A DNA stretch of 64,000 nt from Hoplostethus atlanticus (GCA_034670405.1 JAXDDX010000011.1:877001-941000); one strand, 5' to 3'; positions 13,264 through 55,762 are shown, counted from the stretch's first letter. Notes: generated by a model not told the origin, from the letters alone. Numbers and translations: made by a program.

Positions 13264-13354
13264 ATCATGTACCTTAAAGTTTTTGTCTGGCCATGATGAG
13301 GAATCTAACAAAGCATTATGTTTAATTATGTTTTTTATAGCTATAGCTACACAA

Positions 13355-13355
<1 letters not shown>

Positions 13356-13419
<64 letters not shown>
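13356..13419 (+). repeat. (GT)32 microsatellite
   Basis: Uninterrupted GT repeat of about 64 bases, between the CT/TATC tract and the promoter-like segment of esrrb. Alternating purine-pyrimidine of this length can adopt Z-DNA. Confidence 0.97.
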
Positions 13420-13421
<2 letters not shown>

Positions 13422-13551
13422 TGATTTTTAAAACATTTTTGGGGGTGGGGGTGGGCGGTGTGCCTGTGTCTGTATGTTTTGCTCAGTTCCCTTGTGAATG
13501 ACTGCACACCAACTGTTTATCCATTAGCCCATCCCCTTTCAGTAATCTGTG

Positions 13552-13640
13552 AGCTCTATTGGCCGCTGACAGGACAGCCTTCCCGGAATCAACCAATGGC
13601 AGCTGTGCCATATTCATCAAGCCACGCCCCCATGCTCTTA
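13552..13640 (+). promoter_or_regulatory. Promoter-like segment upstream of esrrb exon 1
   Basis: A short GC-richer island among microsatellites. It holds an inverted CCAAT box (ATTGG, 13558-13562), a direct CCAAT box (13593-13597) and a GC/KLF-type box (CACGCCCC, 13623-13630), all within 75 bases and about 490-560 bases before the MDVSEL start. Nuclear factor Y plus Sp/KLF spacing of this sort is typical of RNA polymerase II promoters. It may be an esrrb promoter or a proximal enhancer. Confidence 0.45.
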
Positions 13641-13725
13641 AAGAGCCCCCGTCGCTTCAATGGAGACTCAATCCCCTCTCTGACTTGCTCAGCGTTAGTA
13701 AGCTCTCATCACTGCTACACTCTGT

Positions 13726-13778
13726 CCATCTCTCTCTCTCTCTCTCGTTCTCTCTCTCTGTCACTCTCTCTCTCTCTG
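13726..13778 (+). repeat. Interrupted (CT)n tract
   Basis: CT-rich low-complexity sequence between the promoter-like segment and exon 1. It may serve as an initiator-type pyrimidine region or simply be a microsatellite. Confidence 0.8.
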
Positions 13779-13898
13779 TCCCATTGTGATTTCTTTTCCC
13801 TTCCTTGCATCTGCTTCCTGTCCCCCCTTTTCATCTCTAGCTTTTTTTCCCTCTCTTCTATATATCACCTCAAATCTGCTCTCTCTTCATACACACAG

Positions 13899-14116
13899 CC
13901 CGAGGTGCAGCACCTGTGCAGACTGGAGTTTGTCGGGCCGAGGCAGAAGTGTTTTGGTGGAGTGAACAGGGGAGGGAGGGGAGACAACACCCAGGAACAC
14001 CTGACCAATATTTCTTCAAGAGATGTGGAGACTTAGGAACTGATCTCCTCCTCCAGCTTTCCCCCTGTTGTTTATCTTCTTTTTATTTCAACACCTGGAA
14101 TGCTTAAGGTGAACTG
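13899..14116 (+). other. esrrb: Probable esrrb 5' untranslated sequence
   Basis: Non-coding sequence directly before the MDVSEL start. A pyrimidine-rich stretch ending in CACACAG at 13898 could be a 3' splice site, making this the 5' part of an internal exon. Alternatively transcription starts farther up, in the CCAAT/GC-box segment near 13.6 kb. I cannot decide between these from sequence. Short open frames here run through CT-rich sequence and look like chance. Confidence 0.45.
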
Positions 14117-44891
<30,775 letters not shown>

Positions 44892-44911
<20 letters not shown>

Positions 44912-45070
44912 CAGACAGCTGCATCACCCAATCAAGGCGACAGACAGCCCATAAAAATAAGGTGGTGTGCCAATTGACAATGAAAGGATGAAACTTGGAC
45001 TACTCGGTCATTTTAACAACTTTAAATAGTAATAAACATAAAAATAAAAGGGACAATGAAAATGGTTTTA
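44892..45070 (+). other. esrrb: esrrb 3' untranslated region with candidate polyadenylation signals
   Basis: AATAAA hexamers occur at 45031-45036 and 45043-45048, about 150 bases after the expected stop. They are the first plausible polyadenylation signals. The true 3' end may be farther downstream, since nuclear-receptor 3' UTRs are often long; another AATAAA is at 46138-46143. Confidence 0.4.
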
Positions 45071-45756
45071 AAGGGGTGAATATCAACCTGATTGATGAGG
45101 GATCATGATAATGTATATAAAGATACTGTGTACAGAAATCAGGCTACCGAGGTCTTGTTATACCCAGAGACCATTGCTCTATATCACCTGAAGCTTCTGT
45201 GAATTTGTTTCTTATCTTATTTTAATCTCGAAATGGAAGTGTGTTAATATAAATGTCCTAATGAACTGTATGGCTATATGGCCACATATGTGGTTTTTTT
45301 CTGTTGTTCATATTTTCTAATCTCAGTTGTTAAAGCAATAGTCTCTAACTGGTCTACATATAATACGTGTACTGTATATTGTGTGAAATTGCACTGGGTG
45401 GGGGAAGAATTGTTAGACATTCTTATATTCGTCATCATCCTCAAAGAAAGGGTACCCACCATGGGTATGTAAGATTCTCGAGTTCCTTGTAACATATTTA
45501 CCTCGTAGTAGCTTCATCAACTCAGTGGTTATAGTCAACTTGGTGCTTACAGGAGGAAAGTGGTTGGCTAGTGATTATAGTTCACAAAAGAGTTTGCACT
45601 AAGCATCTGGTCTATAAATAATGTGGCAATAATGGGTATTGTACTAGCAAGCTCTGTTTGGTAGCGTCTGAGTGTCTGTCAGTGGTTATTGCTTATAGAA
45701 ACTAACACCCAACTTTTCTCTCTCTCCCTCTCTGTTTGTGCAGAGTCTAGGCTATA

Positions 45757-46634
45757 TTCAGTGTTCTCCAGAAATATTGGCAACTAAAAGGGGTGTAAAG
45801 CATACAACACGAATGACGAGCTATATTCTATGCTAAGAAAACAGAGAAAATTCTATCTATCTATTCTATCCTTTGTCAAAAAGTTCATTTTATATGGGTA
45901 TATAGGTTGTATTCTCACTAAGTGTCACTATTTTTGGTAGCCTTCGTTGCGCAGCTAATCACATTCCTCCTCAGTTTGTTTTTGGTCAAAATCCATCATG
46001 TTGCATCAAGCACAACTGGTTCAAGTAAAACTCATCTAAATCACGAGACTGTTGGTAATGAAGTCTTTACTCTAACCTAACCAACCAAGATCCTGTGTTT
46101 TTTCTCTTGTATAGTGTTGACTACATGTTAGATGTAAAATAAAAGATATTGAGGCTCTGAGGGAGGAAACTTAAAAATGTTGACCCTGTTGCCACTGGGC
46201 ATGAAGATGGAATGCTTTACACTCTGACTTTTAAATTTCCCCTCGGAGTTCAAGAGCAAGAAAAAACAGCTTGAAATAGCATTTGTCTTAATGAATGGTG
46301 ATGGCACTATTAAGCTTAACTCCTCCCGTTTGGGGAAACTAAGTTGCCATAATTCCACCAAGTTTTGTGTTCTAGATGAGTCATACCTGAACGAGTCATG
46401 ATTGTGCAGTTTGACCAATTCCAAACCTACCAGGTGTTTTCGTGTCTGCTGAAAGTCAAAAGAGCAAAAGCCACTCTTTCAATTCAAATATTATTTGAAT
46501 AATATTTGAACAATATTATGAACAATATTATGACAATTGTTGGGCACAGAATATGGCTCATTGTTGTTCTGTATCCTATACAGTTGTTTAGTTCATCCTT
46601 ATTGAAGGTGCTAATAATTCAGACTGGCACTGAA
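45757..46634. mobile_element. Degenerate Tc1/mariner-like inverted-repeat element, non-autonomous
   Basis: The left end TTCAGTGTTCTCCAGAAATA followed by TTGGCAACT resembles a Tc1-type fish terminus (a CAGTG start with an ATTATTGGCACC core, as I recall it). The right end on the minus strand reads TTCAGTGCCAGTCTGAATTA then TTAGCACCTT, matching the left end at the outer seven bases and through the ATTGGCA core. Left flank has TATA and right flank has GTA, compatible with the TA target of this superfamily. No transposase reading frame was recognised in the 880 bases. It lies just downstream of esrrb and might be in its 3' UTR. Confidence 0.5.
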
Positions 46635-47477
46635 TGTACATTTCTGTGTACACTGACACTTTGACACAAACTACACAAACTAACTTAATAAATCCAAACA
46701 TTTATTCCATAAATGATAGTAGAATTTTAGAGCATAACGTCTAATGTCTACAAATCTGTAAAGCAATTGCCAAAATATTCAAAGGAAGCAATCAGAATAA
46801 TGCCATACAATTATTAATTGTAAGTGAACAAAGTCCTTGTGACCTGAGCAGGTTAGATGGAACATATTATCATAAGATCAAAATAATACAATGATAGATT
46901 AATGTTGCTCTTAGGATGTTAGTGAAACACATATTGTCCCTTATGAACACTTTAAAGTGTTTAAAGTGCCATCAGCTTCTCCCCACCGGGTAGCTAGAAC
47001 AAAATATAGACGAACCAACATAAGGCCAAGCAACTTGCAACCACAATCCCCACTTCTGAATGTCCCCGCAGGACCAGAGCTGAGCCGCTATTGACTCGCT
47101 ATAATGTAATGCATAAATAGATAATTATAACTCAATACAGCAGAGAACGCAACTCCCACGATGCACTTTCCCAAATGTCTAACCAGCTAATCCATCCCCA
47201 ATTGAGATTAGGGATGCCATCACCTCTGTACAGTAGCAAGCCAAAGCGTAGTGTCTTAAAAGTACTTTTACAATGAAAAGCAGTTGGAAATGTGAGGGCG
47301 GGAAAACTTAGATATGATACATGTTCCATTTTCAGACAGGCATTGAACTCGATTGCTGTTTCCACATCGCAGTTATGGAATGTCATTTATAATAACTCTA
47401 CTGCTGTACATGGTTGGCCCTTCATTCTGCTGAGTATACAACTGTCCATCCATTATTCTGTAGCACCTGCTAGACCC

Positions 47478-47501
47478 ATGATGATGATGATGATGATGAT
47501 A
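47478..47501 (+). repeat. (ATG)n triplet repeat
   Basis: Eight ATG/GAT units in intergenic sequence; the poly-Met and poly-His open frames there are artefacts. Confidence 0.93.
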
Positions 47502-49947
47502 GTGGTGGTGGCTACACACGCTAGCTTTTATCTTTTTAGTTCGGTCAATATATCGATTGAACATTGACCGACTGTTTCATTGTCAATATGAGACACTGTG
47601 TTAAGTCTCATCCTACACCTAATCGATGAAACAAGTTGCCATAAAACAACAATGTTTTATGTCCTAGAGAGAGCGTGATCATTCATACTTAAAGCTGAAC
47701 GTGTCACGCCGCTCCATCAGTTCATGTTGTGCTTGCTGTGCCAGGGGTACACGAATATGTTGCCGAATGTCCTAGCCAAAACAACCCTCCCACCTCTGAT
47801 CAGGTTCACGTACCTCTTCTGTTCGCTTTGAAAAGTGATAGCGGATAATTGTTTCCCAACTTTCCCTTCCCTCAAATTAATATAAGAAAATAAAAGAAAA
47901 ATGCTTAATTTATTTTAAGAGGCTAAAATGGTTCTACTACATCCAATTAATTCTAATTGTCTCCTAAGCTGAAATTCTCAAAAGAAATGGAGCAATTAAA
48001 TTTCTGCTTTGGCTCTACCTTGGGGACGAGAGACGTTTTAGTTCGGTTGACTGTGGGGAGGGTGTGTCTAAACCTAAAACTACAGAAGCGATTTCATGGG
48101 TGTCTTTAATAGTTTCATAACAGAATGATCACTAGGCTATGCAAGGCAAATATGGCCACCTATGTACCTTGTATTTGTTGGGCATCCGACTGATGTTTAG
48201 TTGTGTTTTGTTTACAACGTGGACATACAGTGCTGTACACTGCAAATGTATTGTGCATATTTCACCATACTATACTGTAGCTGCTGTGCATTGACATAAT
48301 TAAGATCAGATTTTCAGCTTTACTTTGTTGAATTTGGCCATATAATGACCCTTTTAATGACACACAAGTGAAATTTAGGTCCCACCTGAACACCTGCCGA
48401 GTACTAACCACATCTATGAATGAAAGGGTATTTAAACAAGTGAGCATTAGTCAGTTATATTTAGTTTAAGGTGGGATATTCCCCTGTTATGGTTTTGTAT
48501 TTGTGTGTCTCGCAATGCTGGAATATATGCTTTTTGTTATCATGGATTTTGGTTATTGGCACAGCAGGACGTATAGCAAGTGGAGTAGTCTAGACCCTAT
48601 ACCTCAATTCATATTTTGAAAATTACACTGGGTTTGGAAGCGGGCCATGGGTTTCTCTTGGGAATCAGTGGCACAGAAATAAAGTGACATCACTGACTGG
48701 GTATTAAAAAAAATGTAGATGAACCTACTGCAATTGGGGAACACATTCCTCGGAGGAGAAAGCTGCTTATTCGCTGTTCCATTTGTGGACTTATCTTATC
48801 TCCATGCACTCAGAGATGACGAGATTTACATAAAACATGGAGGAACCTCCCTGGCCACTCTGGTCCATGGTGTATAAAGGAACCAGCTAGGTATATGTAC
48901 CATAGACATTTGATTACCCAAGAGGTTTACTCCCCTCAAAAGCAATATCTTAGCAATTGTGATATATGAATCAAGTTAAAAGGGAGTTTTGGTTCATTTT
49001 AATTATGAACTTACCCTAAAAAAAGGACAGGGTAACTATGCACACACATTCACAGTCCTAGGGAGACAAATGGAGTAATGTTAATATGTTGGAACTAATA
49101 AGCAAAAAGCCAACCACAGTTGGGTTATATTGGACAGTATCGTGTGGCATTTTCTTGTGTTTTGTTTGTTGTGTTCATGCCTACTGTACCCATGTGTAAA
49201 TATATGCTTTTTTTGGAGTGAGTCAGATCTAACAGTGCACTGAATGTACAGTGACAATAAAATCACATGGTTTATGTAATCACTGCAAATTATTTTTTTA
49301 ATTTTCAATTTAACAGAAAGCAAACAACAAAGGAGCAAACTCAACAAAAACAGTAACTCACTATGATTAGACATTATCCAGCTTGACTGAAAGGCACATT
49401 CATCTTATAATGTGAAAACATTATAACCAATTTGGGTGATTTCCATGTTTTCACTTCAGTTGAAGGATTTCATGGTCTTCTATGGGTTGAGACAAATGGC
49501 TACCATCTTTGGGTTTCTAAAACCCTTTCAACCCCCATTTCATAAACTCAAAAATACGTAATGGTCAAGCTAAAAACACGTCTGCTTTTCTTTGAGGTTT
49601 TCACCCAACAATGAAGATATTAATACTATAGAATATCATAGAATTTATAACAGCTTGCTGTAATGTACAATTGCAAGATGCTATTCTGTATTATTACCAA
49701 TTTTGGATGTTTTTTTATTATTATTTTGTTTATGATACAACATCAACTGGTAGAGTAAGTAGAAAACAACACAATATCTTTCATGTCATCGTTATCATCT
49801 CATCTGTTGAATTACAGTAGCATCCATATCCAGTGTTACAGTAAGGCACTAGGTCACGTGGTCTTTGAGGGGAAACATGGGCTGGCCATGATCTCTTATT
49901 CGGGATAAGAAATGTACAGCCAAGCAGTGCCTGGCATGGCCAATGGT

Positions 49948-49980
49948 CTGTGTATGTGTGTGTGTGTGTGTGTGTGTGCG
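49948..49980 (+). repeat. (GT)n microsatellite, intergenic
   Basis: About 14 GT units downstream of esrrb. Confidence 0.93.
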
Positions 49981-51291
49981 CTTGTATGTATAGCAAGACA
50001 GTGCCTTGGGGTGTAACGGCATCCTCTTGCCCTGACTGTCAGTTGGTTAGCTGTCTACACAATGTCCCGTTTGACCTTGTGTTGGCTAGTACACTGGCTG
50101 AATGCACATCTGACACACTCCCTTCCTTTGTGGTGCAATCCTGTGGAAGTCATTTCATTTACTGGGCTTTCAACTTCAGCCAACGTGGGGGTTGGGGAGT
50201 CAGTCTATGTTTAATCAGCATGCCACAAACCCTTCCCCCCAAACAAAATCAACTATGATGTTCAGCGAAAGATCTCTTTCAAACAGAGGATTGAATTAAA
50301 CATATAAATTGACTTGTCAATTTTTCATTGCGCGGCTAAGCCCACTACTGCCCCCATATTTTTTTTCTGGAAAGGACAACTTTATGTTAACTTGTGGTAC
50401 TGTTGTATTGTACAGTTTATCTACCAGTAGCCCATGTGTAGATGTCCAATCTGCAACTTAAGAGCTCAAAAAAGGGAAAAATGATTTAAACAGCTAGATA
50501 GCCATTGGCTCATCAACTTTGCTAATCATTGCTGCTGTTTTCTCATTGGAGTAACTTTGTCTCTGTTTCCAGCCATGTCTGTGGAATTAGGGCATGGCCC
50601 ACTGTCCTCTGAGTGACTTTCCATCTTATAAATCATTTTTATTCTCCTTAAATCGTCACCAGTTGTCAGGCTTATCTTTGCTTAGGGAGGAGCATTGACA
50701 TTGTCATGCAGTGGCCTGTTAATCAGGCAACCTTGTTGTCTACCTCTTTCGAAAATCTATTATCACACAGTTAGCGCAGCCTTGTACTGTCACCACTGGA
50801 TTTAGCTACACTACCATATCCTCACATTCACTACCGCATGTGAGGATTATTCAATAGCTGAGGTGAAAGTCCACTGAGAATAAGCTGTAAAGTGTCAGTC
50901 ATGGTTAGCTAGAGTGCTGTTGTCTTAGACAATGTAACTAGGTGAAAGTGAGTGAAGGAGATAGGAAACTATCAATATGCTCCCTGTGTAAATTGAAGAA
51001 GGTCATGATTTATGGCTCCTGGCTACAGCGTACATACATGCTGAATCTACTCTTTTTTTCCTTGCCTGGCTCAAGGACAGGTAAGGGTGCCTTTCTCCCC
51101 AGCTCATCCCTACCGGCAGTCAGTGGCACTTTGTGATGGACAGCCTCGAAAAAGACCAGTGTTTTTCAAAATGAGTTGAGCGCCATCTATAGGTAGCCAG
51201 AAACTGTGAGAAAGCTCAACTGAGCTATGGTACCTCTGGTTTATGGATAGTCAGACACTTGAGAGTGCACAAGGAAGGAAGGATGAACGAC

Positions 51292-51320
51292 AGAAAGAAA
51301 GAAAGAAAGAAAGAAAGAAA
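51292..51320 (+). repeat. (GAAA)n tetranucleotide repeat, intergenic
   Basis: About seven GAAA units preceded by GGAA units. Confidence 0.95.
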
Positions 51321-51977
51321 TAATTACTTACACCCACAGAGATATACATTGAAACCGTGCACTCTAGACTACCTGTGATATCTTAAATCCAACAGCCTCT
51401 TTCGATTTTTCATCACCTCATCAATCAAGTTGGTCTCCTGGTCTCTTTTTACTAGGGGACTCAGATAGAGAAGGGACAGCTGTGGGTTTTCTAAGGCCTC
51501 ACAACAGCTGCAAACCACGCATGGCATTGCATCTGTTCTAGTCTCGTTGCATTATGGTCCGTATCTCAAGTAGAGGAAGTTACATTACAGTTCGTTGTGG
51601 TGTTCTCTCTGGTCTTACCCTATTAACCAGTGAGCAGATGGAAATTATATGGTGGGGGGTTAGGCCTGAAAATGGACTTGCAAGCATCTTGCAGTCACCA
51701 GTAGGTAGTTTAAAATAGGACATTTTAAATAGGGCCACATGAGAGAAATCAGGACTTGGCTGTAAATTCATGCTGGGTGGCAGAATGACTACGATGAAGT
51801 ATTCTCTGAATCTAAAAGTTTATTATTTATTTGGATGATTTATTATGTCTGGGTGCCTCTGTCGTTGTTACTTTGCCTTTGGAAGGAGCCAGACATAACA
51901 AATGGAGCACTCATTAGCATTTGACCTCTACATTATGCTTTGTTTACCTGCCTCTCCTCACCTCTATATCTCCTCAG

Positions 51978-52040
51978 ACAAAATCAGGGCTTTCACAGAA
52001 GGCTTTGAGTGTGACACAGTTTTGTTACTGGGCGGTAAAG
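51978..52040 (+). other. Orphan exon-like segment
   Basis: A long pyrimidine-rich stretch ends at CTCCTCAG (51977) and AAAG is followed by GTAAGT (52041), giving a 63-base candidate exon with near-ideal splice sites. In phase 1 it reads KIRAFTEGFECDTVLLLGGK, open throughout. Its phase equals that of the esrrb introns, so it could join after exon 6. I recognise no protein family in it. It may be a cryptic or decoy exon. Confidence 0.25.
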
Positions 52041-52570
52041 GTAAGTACCACATTTGCATTTTGAAATTTCTCAAACAACTTGAGTATGCAGAAACAGGGG
52101 GGAAAAAGATGCTACACTCCTCGGGGACATAGCCACTCCCAGACACTGCTGTCTAGGCTCCTGAGTCCTGACAGCTGCTGAAATCCCAGGAGATGATAGG
52201 AAGAAGTGTGAACAAAAGTTACAGAAAAGAGTCACTGGCATCCCATTGTGGTAGAGAGACTGTTGTTGTGTTTGGATTGGAAGTTGTTCACCACTAATTG
52301 TTAGTGTAACTATAGTAACAGTGTCTGATATTACATATATGTCAGATACTTGCATTTACAAGTCATGCTTGCTAACAGGTTTGCACTTCTGCAGCTATGT
52401 TGACTATAAATGTACAGTGTTCACTCAATCTGGTTTCAGAGCCATAAAACAGGGATTGTTAATTTTCAGGTTATCCAGAAGTGGTTCATCATAATTTAAA
52501 AAAAATAGATTGAATGGATATTATTATTATTTTAAATATTTTTTTATTATATTTTTACGTATATTATTAC

Positions 52571-52690
52571 AGTCAGTAGAGAGAGACAGGAAAGATCAGG
52601 TGAGAGAGGAGGGATGACATGCGTGATGGTCACGGTGACGTCACGGTTATGTAGTATGTGCCTTAGACCACTGAGCCACCGGGACGGCCC
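52571..52690 (+). mobile_element. tRNA-SINE-like fish repeat remnant
   Basis: AGTCAGTAGAGAGAGACAGG, then AAAG and GGGATGACATGC, then TAGACCACTGAGCCACCGGG ACGGCCC, follows the order of a well-known teleost repeat that begins with a GACAGGAAAG block and ends in a tRNA-like ACTGAGC(T/C)A segment. The middle appears shortened. A T-rich stretch lies upstream. The copy contains a perfect CRE (TGACGTCA, 52636-52643). Confidence 0.5.
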
Positions 52691-54017
52691 AGATATGTTT
52701 ACTTTAAACTTTTTGGGTTGCCTCACGTCATGGGAACTCCTTCATCACATTTATACATCGATAGCAGAAGGTTACAGGGTTTAGACATTTGAAATGAAAT
52801 AAAACGAAGTGAAATGGAATGAAACACGGCTGAGAAACTTCTCTGTAAAACAAAAACAAAACAATCCCCCAAAAAGCCTTTTACTGGACAGCTGGTAACT
52901 CCTACGATTTTATAGTCGTTTTGCATCATTAAGATTTCCAGGTTTCACGGGCAGGCGGGCATACGCAGTAAATTCTTACCCACATAACAAACTTGGTGAA
53001 TTAGACCACACACTCTTCCTGGTCTACAAATAACCAGCAAGTGCTATGAATGAAATATGGTGATGGATGAGTTTTTTGCATGGTAAACCAGCAAAAACGA
53101 AATGTGAAGGGGAAAAAAACAGGTTTAAAAGCAAAATTCATAGCTTTAAATTTTACAGCACATTTGAAGACACCGCACTTATGTTTATACAGCCTCAGGG
53201 TAATGTCCTTCAGCCTGTTCTGCACCGTCCAGACGTGTTGGGTGTTCTTACATCCTGTCTGATGCCCTCTTTAAAAAAGAGAGCACTGGACAAGTGCAGC
53301 AAATATCGGGGGAATCATGAATAGGTTTAGATTGCAGATTGGTTTGTATATTTGGTCAGAGCCGTCTTTAATCTTAATTAAGAAATTATTAAATAAATGC
53401 ACATTCAATCAATCAATCAATCAATCAGCTTGATGTCATTTGGCTGCAGATGAACACATTAAAATGCACTGCTTCACGTTCTCCTTAGGTCAAAACATTC
53501 ACATTCAGAGGGTGACATTGAATATATGAACAGGAAGCCTGACAGAGTGCTCTGAACTTCCAAATGATCCAATTTGGTGTCTGACTTTGGCACTCTGAGT
53601 GCCAGTTGACAAAAGAACCTGAAGTTTTGGAGCTGTTGCCAAGGGATGGACGTGGTAAATGTTAGGACATCAAACTAGGAAGCTGTAAACTATCTAAATA
53701 ATCATACACATGGTCCATTAAACAGTTGAAAAGAGGAATAATGCAGACAAACAAATTGGTGTGGACCTCAAAATATGGTTAGGTGGTGCAACTCGTCACA
53801 GACTTATTCATAATGAATCGCTTTTGATGCATAACACATTGTGCAAAACTAAACTTCACAAAAATATATTTTATTTTGTCTCCATAAAGAATTTATGCTC
53901 ACATAACAGACTGATTTTCCTATAATGCTAGTTTATCTACATACAATAATAAACAGTATGTATACATTTTTGAAGATGGCAAAGAAGGGATCCTTATCAA
54001 TTGGAGTCCTTGGTACA

Positions 54018-54467
54018 CAGTGGAGTCCACTACCAAGAACTCTTTTGTTTCATCATTTATCAAAAAAATAATACAAGAAAATGTCAAATGATATTTGTCC
54101 AAACAAGATTACATAATTTAAAAAATAATTTAATTTATAATATTTTAAGTCCTTTTTCAAGGTTAAAGCACTAGCAGTAGCACCAATAACACATAGAGGA
54201 CACCTTAATTTAGTCAATATCTGGAATCAGTTGGTAAAAGAATAACAATTGTGTATTGGTGTATATTATTTGTGGTGTGACAACAATTTGAGAAAACCTT
54301 AGATATTCGAGCATTTCTCAAAGGTCTAAAAATTTTGATTTGTTTCAGTTCTAAATAATGTATTTTTTAAGAAAAAGTATAAACTGGGTAAAAAAATGTA
54401 TTAGTTTTTGATAAATGATGAAGACAAAAAGTTCTTGGTGGTGGATGAAGACTTTTGGACCCCACTG
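54018..54467. mobile_element. Tc1-like MITE with long terminal inverted repeats
   Basis: The left arm CAGTGGAGTCCACTACCAAG then AACTCTTTTGTTTCATCATT TATCAAAAA is matched by the complement of the right end: CAGTGGGGTCCAAAAGTCTT, CATCCACCACCAAGAACTTT and CATCATTTATCAAAAA. The right arm has extra bases near the tip. CAGTGGGGTCCAAAAGTC is a terminus I recognise from Tc1-like fish transposons. TA follows the right tip, and CA (probably mutated TA) precedes the left. Length is 450 bases with an AT-rich interior and no transposase frame, so non-autonomous. Confidence 0.75.
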
Positions 54468-54512
54468 TACATCCGAGCCCATGCATTAATCTGAATATGG
54501 GTGGAATATATG

Positions 54513-54667
54513 TAAAATTTGCCATTCCCTGGGTAGAGCTACAATTTACCATTACATTGGCCTTAGTTTGACATGAAAGACCAATTATGCCTCTGGCTGA
54601 GGAAATTTCATGTCCTAGTATTGCAATTTTTTTACTTAAACAATTTTTTATTCCTTTCAGTTTCACT
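54513..54667 (+). repeat. Direct repeat copy A (pair at 55763-55896)
   Basis: Starts 46 bases after the Tc1-like MITE. It is nearly identical to a block 1.25 kb downstream in the same orientation, from AAAATTTGCCATTCCCTGGG to TATTCCTTTCAGTTTCAC, but contains about 19 extra bases in the middle (near ACATGAAAGACCAATTATGC). Confidence 0.93.
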
Positions 54668-55762
54668 CTGCAAATTGCTGTGAGGGTGCAGAGAGAAGCA
54701 CTAAGCAGGGACTGTTCAGAGTTAGCATGCCTTCATTTTTCAAACAACCAGAAAGACAACAGGCATGCGTCCGTCATAAAGAATTAAACAAGGTGAAGCT
54801 GCACACTGGACACCCGTGGGATGCTGTCATTGGATGCGATTGTGACTCCGGACCCCTAATGGCCCCAGTGTAGCTTGACTTTAACACAACAATAGAAAAT
54901 TATCCTAAAATTGACCCTCATCTTTTGGCCCAATACATTCCAAGAGCTCGATGTCCCGCTGACAGAATCCAAACCTCCTCTCTGCCTAATGTATTGACAG
55001 CCATCAATATTAGACTTGATCAAATCCTAACACACCAGCCAGAGGCCATCAGTGGTCAAGGCGTCCTCATCGGCAGGATCTATCGTCTCTATTTACACAG
55101 TCCATCCTCTTTAAACTGTGCTATTGATCTTGGCCTAGGTCATGGAGGTTTGGCATCAAGGTAGGGGAAAGGGGAGGCAGGGAGAATAAGGACAGAGAAG
55201 GAGGAGGATGAGGACAGAAAAGAAGAGGCTTCCCCTGGGTGTCCCTAGAGCCAGTTTCTTCTTATTTAGCATTTGACCCTGGTCGTGGCTTTACCACTCA
55301 AAGCAGCTGGCCTTACTTAGAACATATCGTCAATGGGTGCCAATATTTTGAATGGAATCGACTGTCTTGTCGATTGTCACGTCTTGTCGACAAAAGCTTA
55401 AAAATACTCTAAACAAATAGATTTTATCTATATGTCAGTCATTCTATTCCCTCCCTCCTTTGTTCACGTCAACGTTTTTAAGCGTAATTTTAGTGAATGA
55501 AAATCTAGACTATGGTTTGGTTTATATTTGTGGATAAAATGCAACTTTTATTATCTGAACCCACCAGGACTCATTAAGTGACAGGTCTGGATGAACAAAT
55601 ATATGGACGAATTGTGATCCGAATTCTGTGTAGTCCGGGCAGAATCCATCCACAATGTGCATAATGTATGTAATGTAATGTAAAGACATGGAGAGGGAGA
55701 GCAGGGAAAAGTAATGCAGATCTAAATAAATACAGAAACACTGATTGTATAACAGACATTTT

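Larger units (their letters stand above)
1..13551. other. Non-coding sequence upstream of esrrb
   Basis: No exon of a recognisable gene was found on either strand. The open frames here are short, lack homology that I recognise, or translate microsatellites. The stretch contains dispersed repeat fragments near 7.0, 8.3, 9.2-9.4 and 10.6 kb, microsatellites, and the candidate regulatory motifs listed separately. It could include distal esrrb 5' untranslated exons that cannot be seen without transcripts. Confidence 0.6.
47000..51950. other. Intergenic sequence between esrrb and ylpm1
   Basis: I see no gene here. Contents are an (ATG)n tract at 47478-47501, a GT tract at 49948-49980 and a (GAAA)n tract at 51292-51320. 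The short open frames have no recognisable domain. Confidence 0.6.

Noticed and set aside
13458-14036. 192-residue open frame just before the first esrrb exon
   Set aside because: Its composition follows the CT repeat (Ser/Leu runs), and it ends before the esrrb start. It overlaps promoter-like and 5' untranslated sequence, and no family is recognised.
46128-46424. 98-residue minus-strand frame inside the Tc1-like element, considered as a transposase remnant
   Set aside because: No HTH or DDE/DD34E signature residues can be seen, and the element is only about 880 bases long; treated as chance.
50997-51090. Donor-like GACAG/GTAAGG with upstream pyrimidines near 51.08 kb considered as another exon
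   Set aside because: No matching acceptor with a conserved open segment could be defined.
51168-51200. GAGCGCCATCTATAGG considered as a CTCF-type insulator site
   Set aside because: It lacks the CCCTC/GGGGGC core, so similarity is too weak.
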